From an uncultured Bacteroides sp. (GTDB lineage: Bacteria > Bacteroidota > Bacteroidia > Bacteroidales > Bacteroidaceae): a DNA stretch of 58,488 nt. The position numbers and the translations under genes are program-made. Positions 43,825 through 53,808 of this stretch are shown piece by piece (position 1 is the stretch's first letter; each line of letters opens with the position of its first letter). The stretch is from positions 1 through 58,488 of the forward strand of contig CALUOV010000004.1 of assembly GCA_944322275.1 (NCBI GenBank), in the 5' to 3' direction. The notes beneath the pieces are model-generated. The model saw nothing but the letters and a program-made list of their open reading frames with translations, made no database searches and was not told the origin of the DNA.

Positions 43825-46629
43825 ATGAAAACAAAACTCCGTATTCTGACCCTTCTCATCCTCTGCCTGTGCGTCAGCGCATCGGCGCAAGTGATGGATC
43901 TCTCCGGCACGTGGCGGTTCGCCATCGACCGCAATGACCAAGGCATATCCGACCAGTGGTATCTCCGCACGCTGGCCGACCGCGTTACCCTTCCCGGCTC
44001 CATGATGACCAACGGAAAAGGCGACCCCGTCAACATCGACACGCCTTGGGAAGGAGACTTCAACGACAAGACCTTCTTTACGCAAGAGCGCTATGCGCCC
44101 TACCGCCGGGCGGATAACTTCAAGATACCCTACTGGCTTCAGCCTAACCTCTATTACGCCGGAGTCGCCTGGTATCAGCGTGACGTAACGATCCCCGACT
44201 CGTGGGCAGACAAGACCGTGAGCCTTTATCTCGAGCGCTGCCACTGGGTGAGCCGCGTATGGGTAGACGGTCGCGACGCAGGCAGTCAGGATGCCTTGAG
44301 CGCACCGCATCGGTACGACCTTACGCCCTACCTCACTCCCGGACGGCACACGATCAGTATCCGCGTGGACAATGCCATCCGCGACATCGACCCCGGTGTG
44401 AATTCCCACTCCGTATCTGACCATACGCAAGGTAACTGGAACGGAATCGTCGGCGCCATGCAGCTGAAGGCGCAAAGCCCCGTGGCCTATCGTCAGGTCG
44501 ATGTGTATCCGCAGCTCGACGCCCGCACCCTGACCGTCAAAGCCCATATATATAATGGTACGCGCGAGGCGCAGAACGTCACGCTCGGCCTACGGGTGAA
44601 GAATGAACAGAAGCGTGTGGAGCAGACCGTGCAGCCTGGCGACAACCGGATAGAGCTGTCCGTGCCTCTGCCCGCCGAGGTGAAGCCTTGGGACGAGTTC
44701 AGCCCGAATCTCTACCAGGCCGAATGCTGTATACTGAAGGGTGAGGAGGCGCTTGACGTCCGTACCGTGACCTTTGGCTGCCGCACATGGAGCGTGAAGG
44801 ACGGGCAGTTGCAGCTGAACGGACATCCTGTCTTTATGCGTGGCACCCTGCACTGTGCGGCTTTCCCACTGACCGGCTATCCCGCTACGGACAAGCAGGA
44901 GTGGCTTCGCGAACTGCGTATCTGCCGCAGCTACGGCATCAACCACATACGCTTCCACTCCTGGTGTCCGCCCGAAGCAGCCTTCAAGGCGGCCGATGAA
45001 CTGGGCATGTACTTCGCCATAGAGTGCTCCTCGTGGGCCAACCAGTCCACCACTATCGGCGACGGCAAGCCTATTGACGCCTTTATCCATCGCGAGGCTC
45101 AGGCCATTGTGGATGCCTTTGGCAATCATCCCTCCTTCTGCATGATGGCCTACGGCAATGAGCCCGGAGGAGAGCATCAGACCGAATACCTGACCGACTT
45201 CGTCAGCCATTGGAAGCAGACCGACCCGCGCCGCCTCTACACCAGCGCCGCAGGCTGGCCCAACCTGCCCGTGAACGACTTCCTGAGCGATCAGAATCCG
45301 CGTATCCAGCTGTGGGGTGCCGGTCTGAACAGCATCATCAACGGGAAAGAGCCCTCTACGGCTTACGACTGGCGCGACTATACGGGCAAATTTACACAGC
45401 CTATTATCAGCCACGAGATAGGCCAGTGGTGCGTCTACCCCAACTTCAAGGAGATTGAGAAATACACCGGTGTCTACAAGGCACGCAACTTCGAGATATT
45501 CCGGGATGGCCTGGCGGAGAACGGACTTGCCCAGCTGGCCGACAGTTTCCTGCTTGCCTCCGGAAAGCTGCAGAACCTATGCTATAAGGCCGACATCGAA
45601 GCCGCCCTTCGCACACCCAAGTTCGGTGGTTTCCAACTCCTAGGTTTGAACGACTTTCCCGGACAAGGTACGGCTCTCGTAGGCGCACTCGATGTATTTT
45701 GGGACGAAAAGGGGTATGCCTCTCCGCGTGACTACTCCCGCTTCTGCAACTCCGTAGTCCCCTTGGCTCGCATCCCGAAGCTGATTCTGACGAATGACGA
45801 GACCTTCTCCGCTTCCGTAGAGGCCGCCAACTTCTACAAGCCGATGGAGCATCCCGAAGCCACCTGGCGCATCCGGGACGACAAAGGAGAAGTCATCAGT
45901 AGCGGCACTTTCGACATCGCCCGGCTAGAGTTGGGTAACTGCCTGCCGTTAGGCGACATTTCTTTCAAGCTAGATGACATTAAAGAAGCCACTTGTCTGA
46001 ATCTGGAAGTAGGCCTGGCCGGACACTTCAACGATTGGAATTTCTGGGTATATCCCGCCGAACAACCTGCGTTGGACAAATCACTCATGCTGACCGACCG
46101 ACTGGATGCCCGTGCCCTTGCCCGCTTGCAAGCCGGAGGGAAAGTCCTACTCTCGCTGCGTAAAGGGAGCTTGCGCCAAGGTTTCGGAGGCGAAGTGGCC
46201 ATAGGCTTCTCCAGCATCTTCTGGAACACGGCCTGGACCAACGGACAGCCGCCCCACACCCTAGGCCTCCTCTGCGACCCAAATCATCCGGCCCTGCACG
46301 ACTTCCCCACAGCTTACCATAGCGATTACCAATGGTGGGACGCCATGACTCATAGTGGAGCCATCAACATAGGCAAGCTTTCGAAGGACATCCGTCCCTT
46401 GGTGCGCGTCATCGATGATTGGGTAACCAACCGTCCCTTAGCCTTGCTTTTTGAGGTCAAGGTTGGCAAAGGCAAACTTCTGGTTTCCGGTATCGACTTC
46501 CATCAGAACATGAGCCAACGCCCTGCCGCCCGCCAACTGCTGTATAGCCTCGGACAATATATGCAGAGCGACGCTTTCAACCCGACTACAGAGTTGAGCG
46601 CCCAAAGCATCCGGCAAATCATGAAATAG
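43825..46629 (+). CDS. glycoside hydrolase family 2 enzyme
   Basis: A 934-residue exported enzyme with signal peptide ending VSASAQ. The N-terminal jelly-roll (YYAGVAWYQRDVTIPDSW, ERCHWVSRVWVDG) and Ig-like domains lead to the TIM barrel. The acid/base is Glu446 in MAYGNEPGGEH and the likely nucleophile is Glu531 in IISHEIGQW. About 300 C-terminal residues form further beta domains. GH2 contains beta-galactosidase, beta-glucuronidase and beta-mannosidase; this subgroup is not decided here. It lies 30 bp before the GH35 gene, so the two are probably one operon acting on the same glycan in the periplasm. Confidence 0.9.
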   Translation: MKTKLRILTLLILCLCVSASAQVMDLSGTWRFAIDRNDQGISDQWYLRTLADRVTLPGSMMTNGKGDPVNIDTPWEGDFNDKTFFTQERYAPYRRADNFKIPYWLQPNLYYAGVAWYQRDVTIPDSWADKTVSLYLERCHWVSRVWVDGRDAGSQDALSAPHRYDLTPYLTPGRHTISIRVDNAIRDIDPGVNSHSVSDHTQGNWNGIVGAMQLKAQSPVAYRQVDVYPQLDARTLTVKAHIYNGTREAQNVTLGLRVKNEQKRVEQTVQPGDNRIELSVPLPAEVKPWDEFSPNLYQAECCILKGEEALDVRTVTFGCRTWSVKDGQLQLNGHPVFMRGTLHCAAFPLTGYPATDKQEWLRELRICRSYGINHIRFHSWCPPEAAFKAADELGMYFAIECSSWANQSTTIGDGKPIDAFIHREAQAIVDAFGNHPSFCMMAYGNEPGGEHQTEYLTDFVSHWKQTDPRRLYTSAAGWPNLPVNDFLSDQNPRIQLWGAGLNSIINGKEPSTAYDWRDYTGKFTQPIISHEIGQWCVYPNFKEIEKYTGVYKARNFEIFRDGLAENGLAQLADSFLLASGKLQNLCYKADIEAALRTPKFGGFQLLGLNDFPGQGTALVGALDVFWDEKGYASPRDYSRFCNSVVPLARIPKLILTNDETFSASVEAANFYKPMEHPEATWRIRDDKGEVISSGTFDIARLELGNCLPLGDISFKLDDIKEATCLNLEVGLAGHFNDWNFWVYPAEQPALDKSLMLTDRLDARALARLQAGGKVLLSLRKGSLRQGFGGEVAIGFSSIFWNTAWTNGQPPHTLGLLCDPNHPALHDFPTAYHSDYQWWDAMTHSGAINIGKLSKDIRPLVRVIDDWVTNRPLALLFEVKVGKGKLLVSGIDFHQNMSQRPAARQLLYSLGQYMQSDAFNPTTELSAQSIRQIMK

Positions 46630-46659
46630 GACATACATTAACTTTAAATTCATAACAAC

Positions 46660-48681
46660 ATGAAACCTTATTATTATGCACTTGCGCTCGCTTTGTTAAG
46701 CTGTACACCGACATGTGGGCAGACGTTGGGTCAATCCGTGAAGTGGGATTCCCAAAGCTTATTCTTCGACGGGAAACGCGTGGTCCCCATCATGGGCGAG
46801 ATTCATTACTCTCGCGTGCCGGCGGAAGAATGGAAACACGAACTACAGAAAATGAAAGCGGGCGGAGTCAGCATCATAGCCAACTATGTATTCTGGAACC
46901 ATGTGGAGGAAGAGGAAGGCATCTTCAACTGGAGCGGCCAGCGCTCACTGCGCCATTTTCTGGAGTTGTGTAAGGAGGAAGGCTTGCCTGTAGTATTGCG
47001 CATCGGCCCCTTCTGCCATGGCGAAGCACGTGGCGGAGGCATCCCCGACTGGGTGATAGCCAAGAAAGACGTCAAGCTCCGTACGGAAGATCCCAAGTTT
47101 CTGCACTACGTGGAAGCGCTCTACCGACAAATCTATACCCAGGCCCAAGGGCTTTTGTGGAAAGACGGAGGCCCCGTAATGGCTTGCCAATTCGATAACG
47201 AGTATGGAGGCGAAGGTTCCTACCTCATGGCTCTGAAGCGCATCGCCCGGGAGATAGGTTTCGACCTACCCTTCTACACCCGTACCGGATGGCCGGAATT
47301 GAAAAGCCCCGTTCCTTTTGGCGAGCTGATTCCCCTCTATGGAGACTATGCCGATGGCTTTTGGGATCGTAGCATCGAAGCATGTGTCGGTGACCATTGG
47401 ACGGCATTTAACTTCAAAGCAAACCGTTCCTCTTCAGCCATCGCCAGCGAACAGTTGAAGGAGGGAAACGGACGTATTACGGAAGGCGACGAGCTTTATC
47501 CTTACTTCACCTGCGAACTGGGTGGAGGCATGACACCCAGCTACCATCGCCGAGTCTATGTCTATCCCAAAGATGCCTACTCACTCGCCATCGTCAAGTT
47601 AGGCTCAGGCTCCAACCTGCTGGGATATTATATGTACCACGGCGGCACCAATCCGGAGGGGAAAGGCTACCTCAACGAAATGCAGCGCACGCCTTACACT
47701 AATTGGAATGACCTGCCGGTGAAGACTTACGATTTCCAGGCTCCTTTAGGTGAATTCGGACAGAAGAATCCCCACTATTACACCTTGCGCAAACTTCATC
47801 TCTTCGCGCACGACTATGGTGAGATATTGGCGCCTATGGAAGCCGTCTTCCCGCAAGTCGACAAGCCTTTCACCAAAGGCGTGGACAGCTATCTGCGCTG
47901 GAGCTATCGACAGAAAGACAATAGCGCCTTTGTCTTCATCAACAACTACGAACGCTTGCAGAAGCTCTCCGCCAAGAAAGGCGTGCGCTTCGATGTATGT
48001 GGTGTCAAATTCCCCCGTAAGGCGATGACCATCCCCGCAGGCACGGCATGCATCTTCCCGGTCAACATAGACGGCATACGCTATGCCACCGCCCAAATCA
48101 TTGCCAAGCGTGACGGAAAAATCTACATGGAGCAAGTGAAAGGCATTCCCACCGAAATAGCCATTGACGGGAAAGTGCTGCGCAACGTAAAACCTTTAGG
48201 TGTGGAAAAGCCGGTATATAAGAACATCTACCTGCTCACCCCGGCCGATGCCGAATTGCTCTTCCTTGAGGAGAAGGACATGCCTAAGACACCTGCCGTA
48301 TCACCCGCCCAGTTCCGCAAAGTAAAAGAAGCCGGCCCGCTTCGTGAAATCACCATAGGTGTAGCCGGTGTAGCCGAATCGCCCGTGGATGCCGACTTCG
48401 ACCAAGCTGCGGTTTACACGATAGACGTCCCCGCACGGGAAGGCTTGCTTCGCATCAAGTATCAGGGAGACTGCGCCCGACTTTATGCCAACGGCAAATT
48501 GATAGGCGATAATTTCTACAACGGTCGCGAGTTTCTATATGGCTTGTGGCGTTTGCCCGAAGACGTAAAGCAACTGGAGTTGCGCATCCTGCCCATGCAA
48601 CCCGATGAGCCTGTTTACTTCCCCCGCGAGGCGGATATTACGCCCGGTGAGAAAGTTATTTCGTGCGAAGTTTGCAAATAA
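46660..48681 (+). CDS. GH35 beta-galactosidase
   Basis: A 673-residue exported enzyme. The signal may be of lipoprotein type (ALLSC, Cys15). The GH35 barrel is clear: PIMGEIHYSRVPAEEW, YVFWNHVEEEEGIFNWSG and LRIGPFCHGEARGGGIPDW. The catalytic acid/base is Glu181 in ACQFDNEYGG and the nucleophile Glu286 in YFTCELGGG. C-terminal beta domains follow. It removes terminal beta-linked galactose. A stem-loop terminator stands after the stop codon, and the SusC-2 promoter comes next. Confidence 0.92.
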   Translation: MKPYYYALALALLSCTPTCGQTLGQSVKWDSQSLFFDGKRVVPIMGEIHYSRVPAEEWKHELQKMKAGGVSIIANYVFWNHVEEEEGIFNWSGQRSLRHFLELCKEEGLPVVLRIGPFCHGEARGGGIPDWVIAKKDVKLRTEDPKFLHYVEALYRQIYTQAQGLLWKDGGPVMACQFDNEYGGEGSYLMALKRIAREIGFDLPFYTRTGWPELKSPVPFGELIPLYGDYADGFWDRSIEACVGDHWTAFNFKANRSSSAIASEQLKEGNGRITEGDELYPYFTCELGGGMTPSYHRRVYVYPKDAYSLAIVKLGSGSNLLGYYMYHGGTNPEGKGYLNEMQRTPYTNWNDLPVKTYDFQAPLGEFGQKNPHYYTLRKLHLFAHDYGEILAPMEAVFPQVDKPFTKGVDSYLRWSYRQKDNSAFVFINNYERLQKLSAKKGVRFDVCGVKFPRKAMTIPAGTACIFPVNIDGIRYATAQIIAKRDGKIYMEQVKGIPTEIAIDGKVLRNVKPLGVEKPVYKNIYLLTPADAELLFLEEKDMPKTPAVSPAQFRKVKEAGPLREITIGVAGVAESPVDADFDQAAVYTIDVPAREGLLRIKYQGDCARLYANGKLIGDNFYNGREFLYGLWRLPEDVKQLELRILPMQPDEPVYFPREADITPGEKVISCEVCK

Positions 48682-48699
48682 AAATAAAAAAGGATGAAA

Positions 48700-48760
48700 G
48701 GGAAGCCAACTATTGAAGAAGCGTTCTAAGCGGAAAAATAGTAGCTTCCCTTCTTTTCCC
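48700..48760 (+). terminator. terminator after GH35
   Basis: GGGAAGC (48700-48706) pairs with GCTTCCC (48744-48750), extended inward by ACTATT/AATAGT. A TTCTTTTCC tail follows. It separates the GH2-GH35 block from SusC-2. Confidence 0.7.
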
Positions 48761-48834
48761 CTCAGTGAGAGAAGAAAGGGAATATTCCTGATCAGCGTTT
48801 TTTTAAAAAAATATATGTAAAGTCACCCTAAAAT

Positions 48835-48865
48835 TTTGCAAAATCAAATCATTTTTCTATATTTG
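48835..48865 (+). promoter_or_regulatory. Bacteroides-type promoter for SusC-2/SusD-2
   Basis: TTTG at 48835-48838 and TATATTTG at 48858-48865, 19 bp apart, match the -33/-7 consensus exactly. The leader to the first usable ATG (48996) is about 125 nt. Confidence 0.8.
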
Positions 48866-49030
48866 AAGCCGATATAACAAATAGACAGGAACCTTAAAAT
48901 CAAAAACAGAAATAAATTTTTACCCGCGAAAGATACAAGCGTGTATCTTCTTCCGGATAGTTAAATAAATGTTCAACCTTTAAAAACTAAACGCAATGAG
49001 ACATTCATTTCAAGTTTTAGCATGTAGCCC

Positions 49031-52000
49031 ATGGCTCAAACGGCTGGGATTATATGTCTGTTTTTTTTACTAACAATTGGAGCCGCATTGGCTCAGAACC
49101 AAACCGTCAAGGGCACCGTTATTGATTCGAATGGAGAAGCCGTCATCGGTGCCAGCGTCCTTCAGAAAGGAACCACCAACGGTACCATCACCGACATTGA
49201 CGGTAATTTCATCATCAACAACGTACCAGCCAACGCCACCATTGAAGTCAGCTTCGTAGGTTACAAAACACAAACCATCCCCCTCAACGGACAATCCTCT
49301 CTTAAAGTAGTGTTGAAAGAAGATAACGAAATTCTGGACGAAGTGGTCGTTATCGGATACGGCGTGCAAAAGAAAGCGGACTTGACCGGCTCCGTGGCCA
49401 ACGTAAGCGCGGATAAGCTGAATACGCAAAGTAACGCCAACATCGGCCAGGCCCTGCAAGGCAAGATTGCCGGTGTAGACATCGTATCGCAAGGCGGTCT
49501 GCCCGGACAAGGCACACGCATCATGGTACGTGGTATCGGTACGCTGAACAATGCCGCACCTCTTTATATAGTAGACGGTATGTACATGACCAGCATCGAC
49601 CACATCAACCCGGCGGACATTGAAAGCATCGATGTATTGAAGGATGCCTCCTCGGCAGCCATTTATGGTTCGCGCGCAGCCAATGGTGTAGTCATCGTCA
49701 CCACCAAAAGCGGTACGGATACCGAAGGAAAACCCATCATCGACCTATCCGCTAACATCGGTGTCAACATGATGTCCAAGAAGCTGGACTTGCTGAATGC
49801 CGCCGAATGGGCCGAAGTTACGACAATCTCTCGCGAAGCGGCCGGCTTGGCACCGCTTGAGATGGCACAAGACTTGGCAAACAAGGAAGACAACGACTGG
49901 CAAGACATCATGTTCAGCCCCGCATTGATGCAGAACTATAACCTTTCGGTAAAGGGTGGCGGCAAATACTCCACTTATTATACCAGCGTAGGTTATACGA
50001 ATCAGGACGGCACCATGAAAGGCACCAACTATCAACGCTACACCTTGCAAAGCAAACTGGACTTGAAGAAAGGCATCTTCCAGGCAGGTACGAACATCGT
50101 ATTCACCTATGACCAAAACAAACCGATGTTGAGCGATATCCGTGGCGGTATGGTGGGACACACCATTCAAAACATTCCTACCCTTGCTCAGTATGACTCC
50201 AACAACGCAGGTGGCTATGGTGCCTCGTATGGTGACGTGGTAAATCTATATCACCCGCTGGGTATGGCCGATGACAATGTGATGAACCGTCAGGAAAACA
50301 ACGCCAAAGTATTCCTCAATGCCTACGCTTCAATCGAGCCTATTGAAGGTCTGAAGTATAAAATAAACATTACGCCGGACTTCCAATTCTATCGCTACAA
50401 CAACCATACGGAAGTATATGACTTCGGATTGAACGCTAAAGACTTTACCGAGACTTCGGAGACACAGACCCGTACCCGCAATGTATTGGTAGAAAACCTG
50501 TTGACCTTCGACCGTACATTCAAGGAACACAAGATTTCAGTTCTGGCCGGTTATACCTATCAGGACACACGTTACCGCTACTTGCATGGAGGCGGACGTA
50601 ACATGCCTGCCGGCATCGGTGAACTGGATGCCTCCGCCGATGGTATGAATGTATCAGGCAATAGTACCCGCTCTGTATTGACTTCTATCTTAGGCCGTGT
50701 ATTCTATTCGTACAAAGACCGCTACCTGATTACAGCCACTATCCGCCGAGATGGTTCGTCCAAGTTCGGAAGCAACAACCGCTATGGTAATTTCCCGTCC
50801 GTATCCGTAGGTTGGAACATTGCAGAAGAGAACTTCATCAAGAATAACGCCGACTGGTTGGATCAACTGAAGATAAGAGGTGGTTATGGTGTGCTCGGTA
50901 ATCAGGAAATCGACGATTATCAATATACATCTGTTGTAACAACCGGTATCAACTATCCGGACGGAAACGGAGGCCTCCTGGTAGGTGCTTTCCCAAAGAA
51001 CTTCGCCAATCCCGATATTCGCTGGGAGGAAACCGCTATGACCAACATTGGTATCGACTTCATGGCCTTCAACAACCGACTGAGCCTCACGGCCGACTGG
51101 TATGTGAAGAACACAAAGGACATCTTGCTCTCCGTGCCCATTCCTATCTCAACTGGTGGCGCCAACGACCCTGTGCGCAATGCCGGTAAGATTCGCAACA
51201 AAGGTTTCGAATTCAACATCGGATGGAACGACCGTGTCAACAACGACTTCTCCTACAGCGCCAACTTCATCGGTTCGTTCAATAAGAATGAAGTGGTAAA
51301 CATGGGTTCAGACTCACAAGTTATCACCGGTGGTACCATCCATGGCGGTACGTGGACGACACGTACGTTAGCCGGATACCCCATTGCCGGTTTCTGGCTT
51401 ATCCCGTGCGATGGATACTTTAACAGCATGGAAGAAGTAAACGCCCACCAAAAAGACGGTGTACTGATTCAGCCAAGTGCCCAACCTGGCGACATTCGCT
51501 TCAAGGATGTAAATGGTGATGGCAGCATCACTGATGACGACCGTGTATATTGCGGAAGTCCCTTCCCCGACTTTACTTTCTCCATCAATGGGAACATCAC
51601 TTATAAGAACTGGGATTTGGCCGTAACCTTCCAAGGCGTATTGGGCAACAAGATATATAACGCTACCCGTCTGGAACTGGAAGACGTTACCCGTGGCACC
51701 AACTACATGAGCACCGTACTGGATTATTGGACGCCGGACAATCTGGATGCTTCTGTACCTCGTCTGACTTGGAATGACACAAACCGTAACGCACGCTCTG
51801 AGTCCGACCGTTTCCTGGAAGACGGTTCTTACTTCCGCATGCGTACATTGCAGATAGGTTATACTTTCCCCGAACAATGGTTTAAGGGCTTTGTACAAAA
51901 AGCACGCGTTTATGTCAGCATGGACAACCTCTTCACCATTACTTCTTATTCGGGCTACTCGCCGGACGTAAACTCCAGCGATACGTACAGCCGTGGTTTC

Positions 52001-52060
52001 GATGAGTTCATCTATCCGGCAAACCGCACGTTCATGGTAGGTATCAACGCCACTTTCTAA
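49031..52060 (+). CDS. SusC/RagA-family TonB-dependent transporter (SusC-2), start region frameshifted
   Basis: A 1009-residue frame with carboxypeptidase-like domain (GTVIDSNGEAVIGASVLQKG), plug (VVVIGYGVQKKADLTGSVAN), SusC signature (SRAANGVVIVTTKSG) and a barrel ending in MVGINATF. The ATG at 49031 gives a signal peptide without basic residues (MAQTAGIICLFFLLTIGAAL). A better start is ATG 48996, preceded by an A-rich leader, which gives MRHSFQVLACSPWLKRLGLY then VCFF, but it is in the other frame and stops at the T8 tract (49061-49068). One extra T would join both into a normal SusC signal peptide. So the gene is either phase-variable, mis-sequenced or uses 49031. SusD-2 follows 61 bp later. 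Confidence 0.9.
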   Translation: MAQTAGIICLFFLLTIGAALAQNQTVKGTVIDSNGEAVIGASVLQKGTTNGTITDIDGNFIINNVPANATIEVSFVGYKTQTIPLNGQSSLKVVLKEDNEILDEVVVIGYGVQKKADLTGSVANVSADKLNTQSNANIGQALQGKIAGVDIVSQGGLPGQGTRIMVRGIGTLNNAAPLYIVDGMYMTSIDHINPADIESIDVLKDASSAAIYGSRAANGVVIVTTKSGTDTEGKPIIDLSANIGVNMMSKKLDLLNAAEWAEVTTISREAAGLAPLEMAQDLANKEDNDWQDIMFSPALMQNYNLSVKGGGKYSTYYTSVGYTNQDGTMKGTNYQRYTLQSKLDLKKGIFQAGTNIVFTYDQNKPMLSDIRGGMVGHTIQNIPTLAQYDSNNAGGYGASYGDVVNLYHPLGMADDNVMNRQENNAKVFLNAYASIEPIEGLKYKINITPDFQFYRYNNHTEVYDFGLNAKDFTETSETQTRTRNVLVENLLTFDRTFKEHKISVLAGYTYQDTRYRYLHGGGRNMPAGIGELDASADGMNVSGNSTRSVLTSILGRVFYSYKDRYLITATIRRDGSSKFGSNNRYGNFPSVSVGWNIAEENFIKNNADWLDQLKIRGGYGVLGNQEIDDYQYTSVVTTGINYPDGNGGLLVGAFPKNFANPDIRWEETAMTNIGIDFMAFNNRLSLTADWYVKNTKDILLSVPIPISTGGANDPVRNAGKIRNKGFEFNIGWNDRVNNDFSYSANFIGSFNKNEVVNMGSDSQVITGGTIHGGTWTTRTLAGYPIAGFWLIPCDGYFNSMEEVNAHQKDGVLIQPSAQPGDIRFKDVNGDGSITDDDRVYCGSPFPDFTFSINGNITYKNWDLAVTFQGVLGNKIYNATRLELEDVTRGTNYMSTVLDYWTPDNLDASVPRLTWNDTNRNARSESDRFLEDGSYFRMRTLQIGYTFPEQWFKGFVQKARVYVSMDNLFTITSYSGYSPDVNSSDTYSRGFDEFIYPANRTFMVGINATF

Positions 52061-52121
52061 AAAGAGGCATTCATTTTTATCAAGAAAAAGAATGTATCAC
52101 TTCAAAATAACATTAAGTAAC

Positions 52122-53687
52122 ATGAAACGATTTAATTATATACTCTATATCGCACTAAGTTGCGTATTCCTCTGGACCTCTTGCGATGCCCAGTTGGATC
52201 AGATTAATCCCAATGCCGCTACGGAGGAAACCTTCTGGCAGAATGAAGAAGATTTTGAAAAAGCCTTGGTATCGTGCTACACACCGCTGAAGAACGCCTT
52301 GAATGGCGGATATTACGGCACGCGTGGCGTGATGATGCGTATCGCACGTGCCGATGAAGTGGATTTCCGAAACGACATCAGCGAAGTTTATCAAGCATAC
52401 AACTTCACAAACTCAAACGGTAACTCTCTTTCGCAAGGCATGTTCTATCAATTCTATAACGCCTTGTACCGCACTAACTCCATCATGCAGAAACTGGACG
52501 AGAAACAAGACTTGTTCACCCAAGAGTTTATTGACAAGGTAAGAGGAGAATGCCTCTTCATACGTGGGTTCTACTTGTTCCAGTTGGCCAAAGAGTTTAA
52601 GGATGTACCACTGCGTTTAACTGCATCTCAGTCTCCTTCCACTTTCCCGTTGGCCAAATCTACCCAACAGGAAGTATGGAATCAAGCACTTGAGGATCTG
52701 AACACAGCCGCTTCTCTTCTGCCCGTTGAGCCTACCGCAATCGGGAAACCGACCAAGGGTGCCGCTTTTGCCACCATGGGAAAAGTTTATCTCTATATGG
52801 AGGATTATGACAAAGCTATCGAAATGCTAGAGCCTCTGACCCGCTCACCTTACTCTTACAAGCTGGTAGACTTTGCCTGGAACTTTGACGATACGCACGA
52901 AAACAACGCAGAAAGCATCTTTGAATTATTAATTGAGCCTGTAGGAGGTACAGACGTATGGGGCGATGGCGAGAATATCAACTCCACCCAGACCAATAGC
53001 CGCCCGAAGGAATATGCAGCCGCCGAGGCTGGCGGTTGGTTCGAGGCCCAACCCACCCAGCAAATGATGGACATCTTCCTGCAAGAGCTTGACAAAGACG
53101 GAAACTATGACTATCGTGCCCGCATGAGTGCAGCATGGGATTATCCCGAATGTATGTATTATCTGCGTCCTTTCCGCGAGATATTCGCAGAGGAAAAATG
53201 GGATACCTACTGGATATTGAAATATCAGAACTGGAACACACTGACCGCAGAGTCAGACGCATCCATGTCCAACATCAACGAACGCGCCATCCGCTATGCT
53301 GAAGTGCTTCTGCAACTGGCTGAATGCTATCTGTTCAGTCCTACACAGAAAGACTTGAATAAGGCAGTAAGCTACATCAACCAAATACGCCAACGCGCCA
53401 ACCTGAATGACTATAGTGGGCCGATGACTGAAGAAGGCATTTTCCAAGACCTGGAGCACCAGCGTGCCATCGAGTTTTTTGTAGAAGGCGAACGATTCTA
53501 CGACTTACGCCGTTGGGGCTTGCTGGAAGAACGTTTAAAAACTTGCAGCGAATCCCGCTACAATCAGTTCATGACCGGTGCCATAACGGGGTCTGACGGA
53601 CAACCAACCAACCGTTACTATTACTATCCCATACCTTCTAAGGAGCTGGAAACAAACGAATTGTGTACTCCTAGTGAAGGCTGGTAA
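52122..53687 (+). CDS. SusD/RagB-family glycan-binding lipoprotein (SusD-2)
   Basis: A 521-residue lipoprotein with lipobox LWTSC then DAQLDQINPNAATEETFW. The SusD pattern includes GECLFIRGFYLFQLAKEFKD, KGAAFATMGKVYLYMEDYDK, RYAEVLLQLAECYLF, EHQRAIEFFVEGERFYDLRR and a C-terminal YYYPIPSKELETN. ATG 52122 is chosen; an ATG 30 bp upstream lacks a signal-like start. It works with SusC-2 as the second importer of this locus and is followed by a strong terminator. Confidence 0.94.
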   Translation: MKRFNYILYIALSCVFLWTSCDAQLDQINPNAATEETFWQNEEDFEKALVSCYTPLKNALNGGYYGTRGVMMRIARADEVDFRNDISEVYQAYNFTNSNGNSLSQGMFYQFYNALYRTNSIMQKLDEKQDLFTQEFIDKVRGECLFIRGFYLFQLAKEFKDVPLRLTASQSPSTFPLAKSTQQEVWNQALEDLNTAASLLPVEPTAIGKPTKGAAFATMGKVYLYMEDYDKAIEMLEPLTRSPYSYKLVDFAWNFDDTHENNAESIFELLIEPVGGTDVWGDGENINSTQTNSRPKEYAAAEAGGWFEAQPTQQMMDIFLQELDKDGNYDYRARMSAAWDYPECMYYLRPFREIFAEEKWDTYWILKYQNWNTLTAESDASMSNINERAIRYAEVLLQLAECYLFSPTQKDLNKAVSYINQIRQRANLNDYSGPMTEEGIFQDLEHQRAIEFFVEGERFYDLRRWGLLEERLKTCSESRYNQFMTGAITGSDGQPTNRYYYYPIPSKELETNELCTPSEGW

Positions 53688-53705
53688 TCCGATGTAAGCA
53701 TTTAT

Positions 53706-53755
53706 AAAAGCCTCATCCATATCCGTTTAAAAGATCTTGGATGAGGCTTTTATTA
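53706..53755 (+). terminator. rho-independent terminator after SusD-2
   Basis: AAAAGCCTCATCCA (53706-53719) pairs perfectly with TGGATGAGGCTTTT (53738-53751), 14 bp, followed by ATTAT. The stem strength suggests the GH110 gene is transcribed separately or by read-through. Confidence 0.9.
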
Positions 53756-53808
53756 TAAATGATAAATCTCATTAAACCCATAAACAACTACTAACTAACT
53801 TATATCTT

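Larger units (their letters stand above)
48682..48995. other. 314-bp spacer between GH35 and SusC-2
   Basis: Contains the GH35 terminator (48700-48760), then a consensus Bacteroides promoter (48835-48865) and an AT-rich leader of about 120 bp. A stem ATACAAGC/GCGTGTAT-like palindrome occurs around 48930-48945. No gene is seen. Confidence 0.65.
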
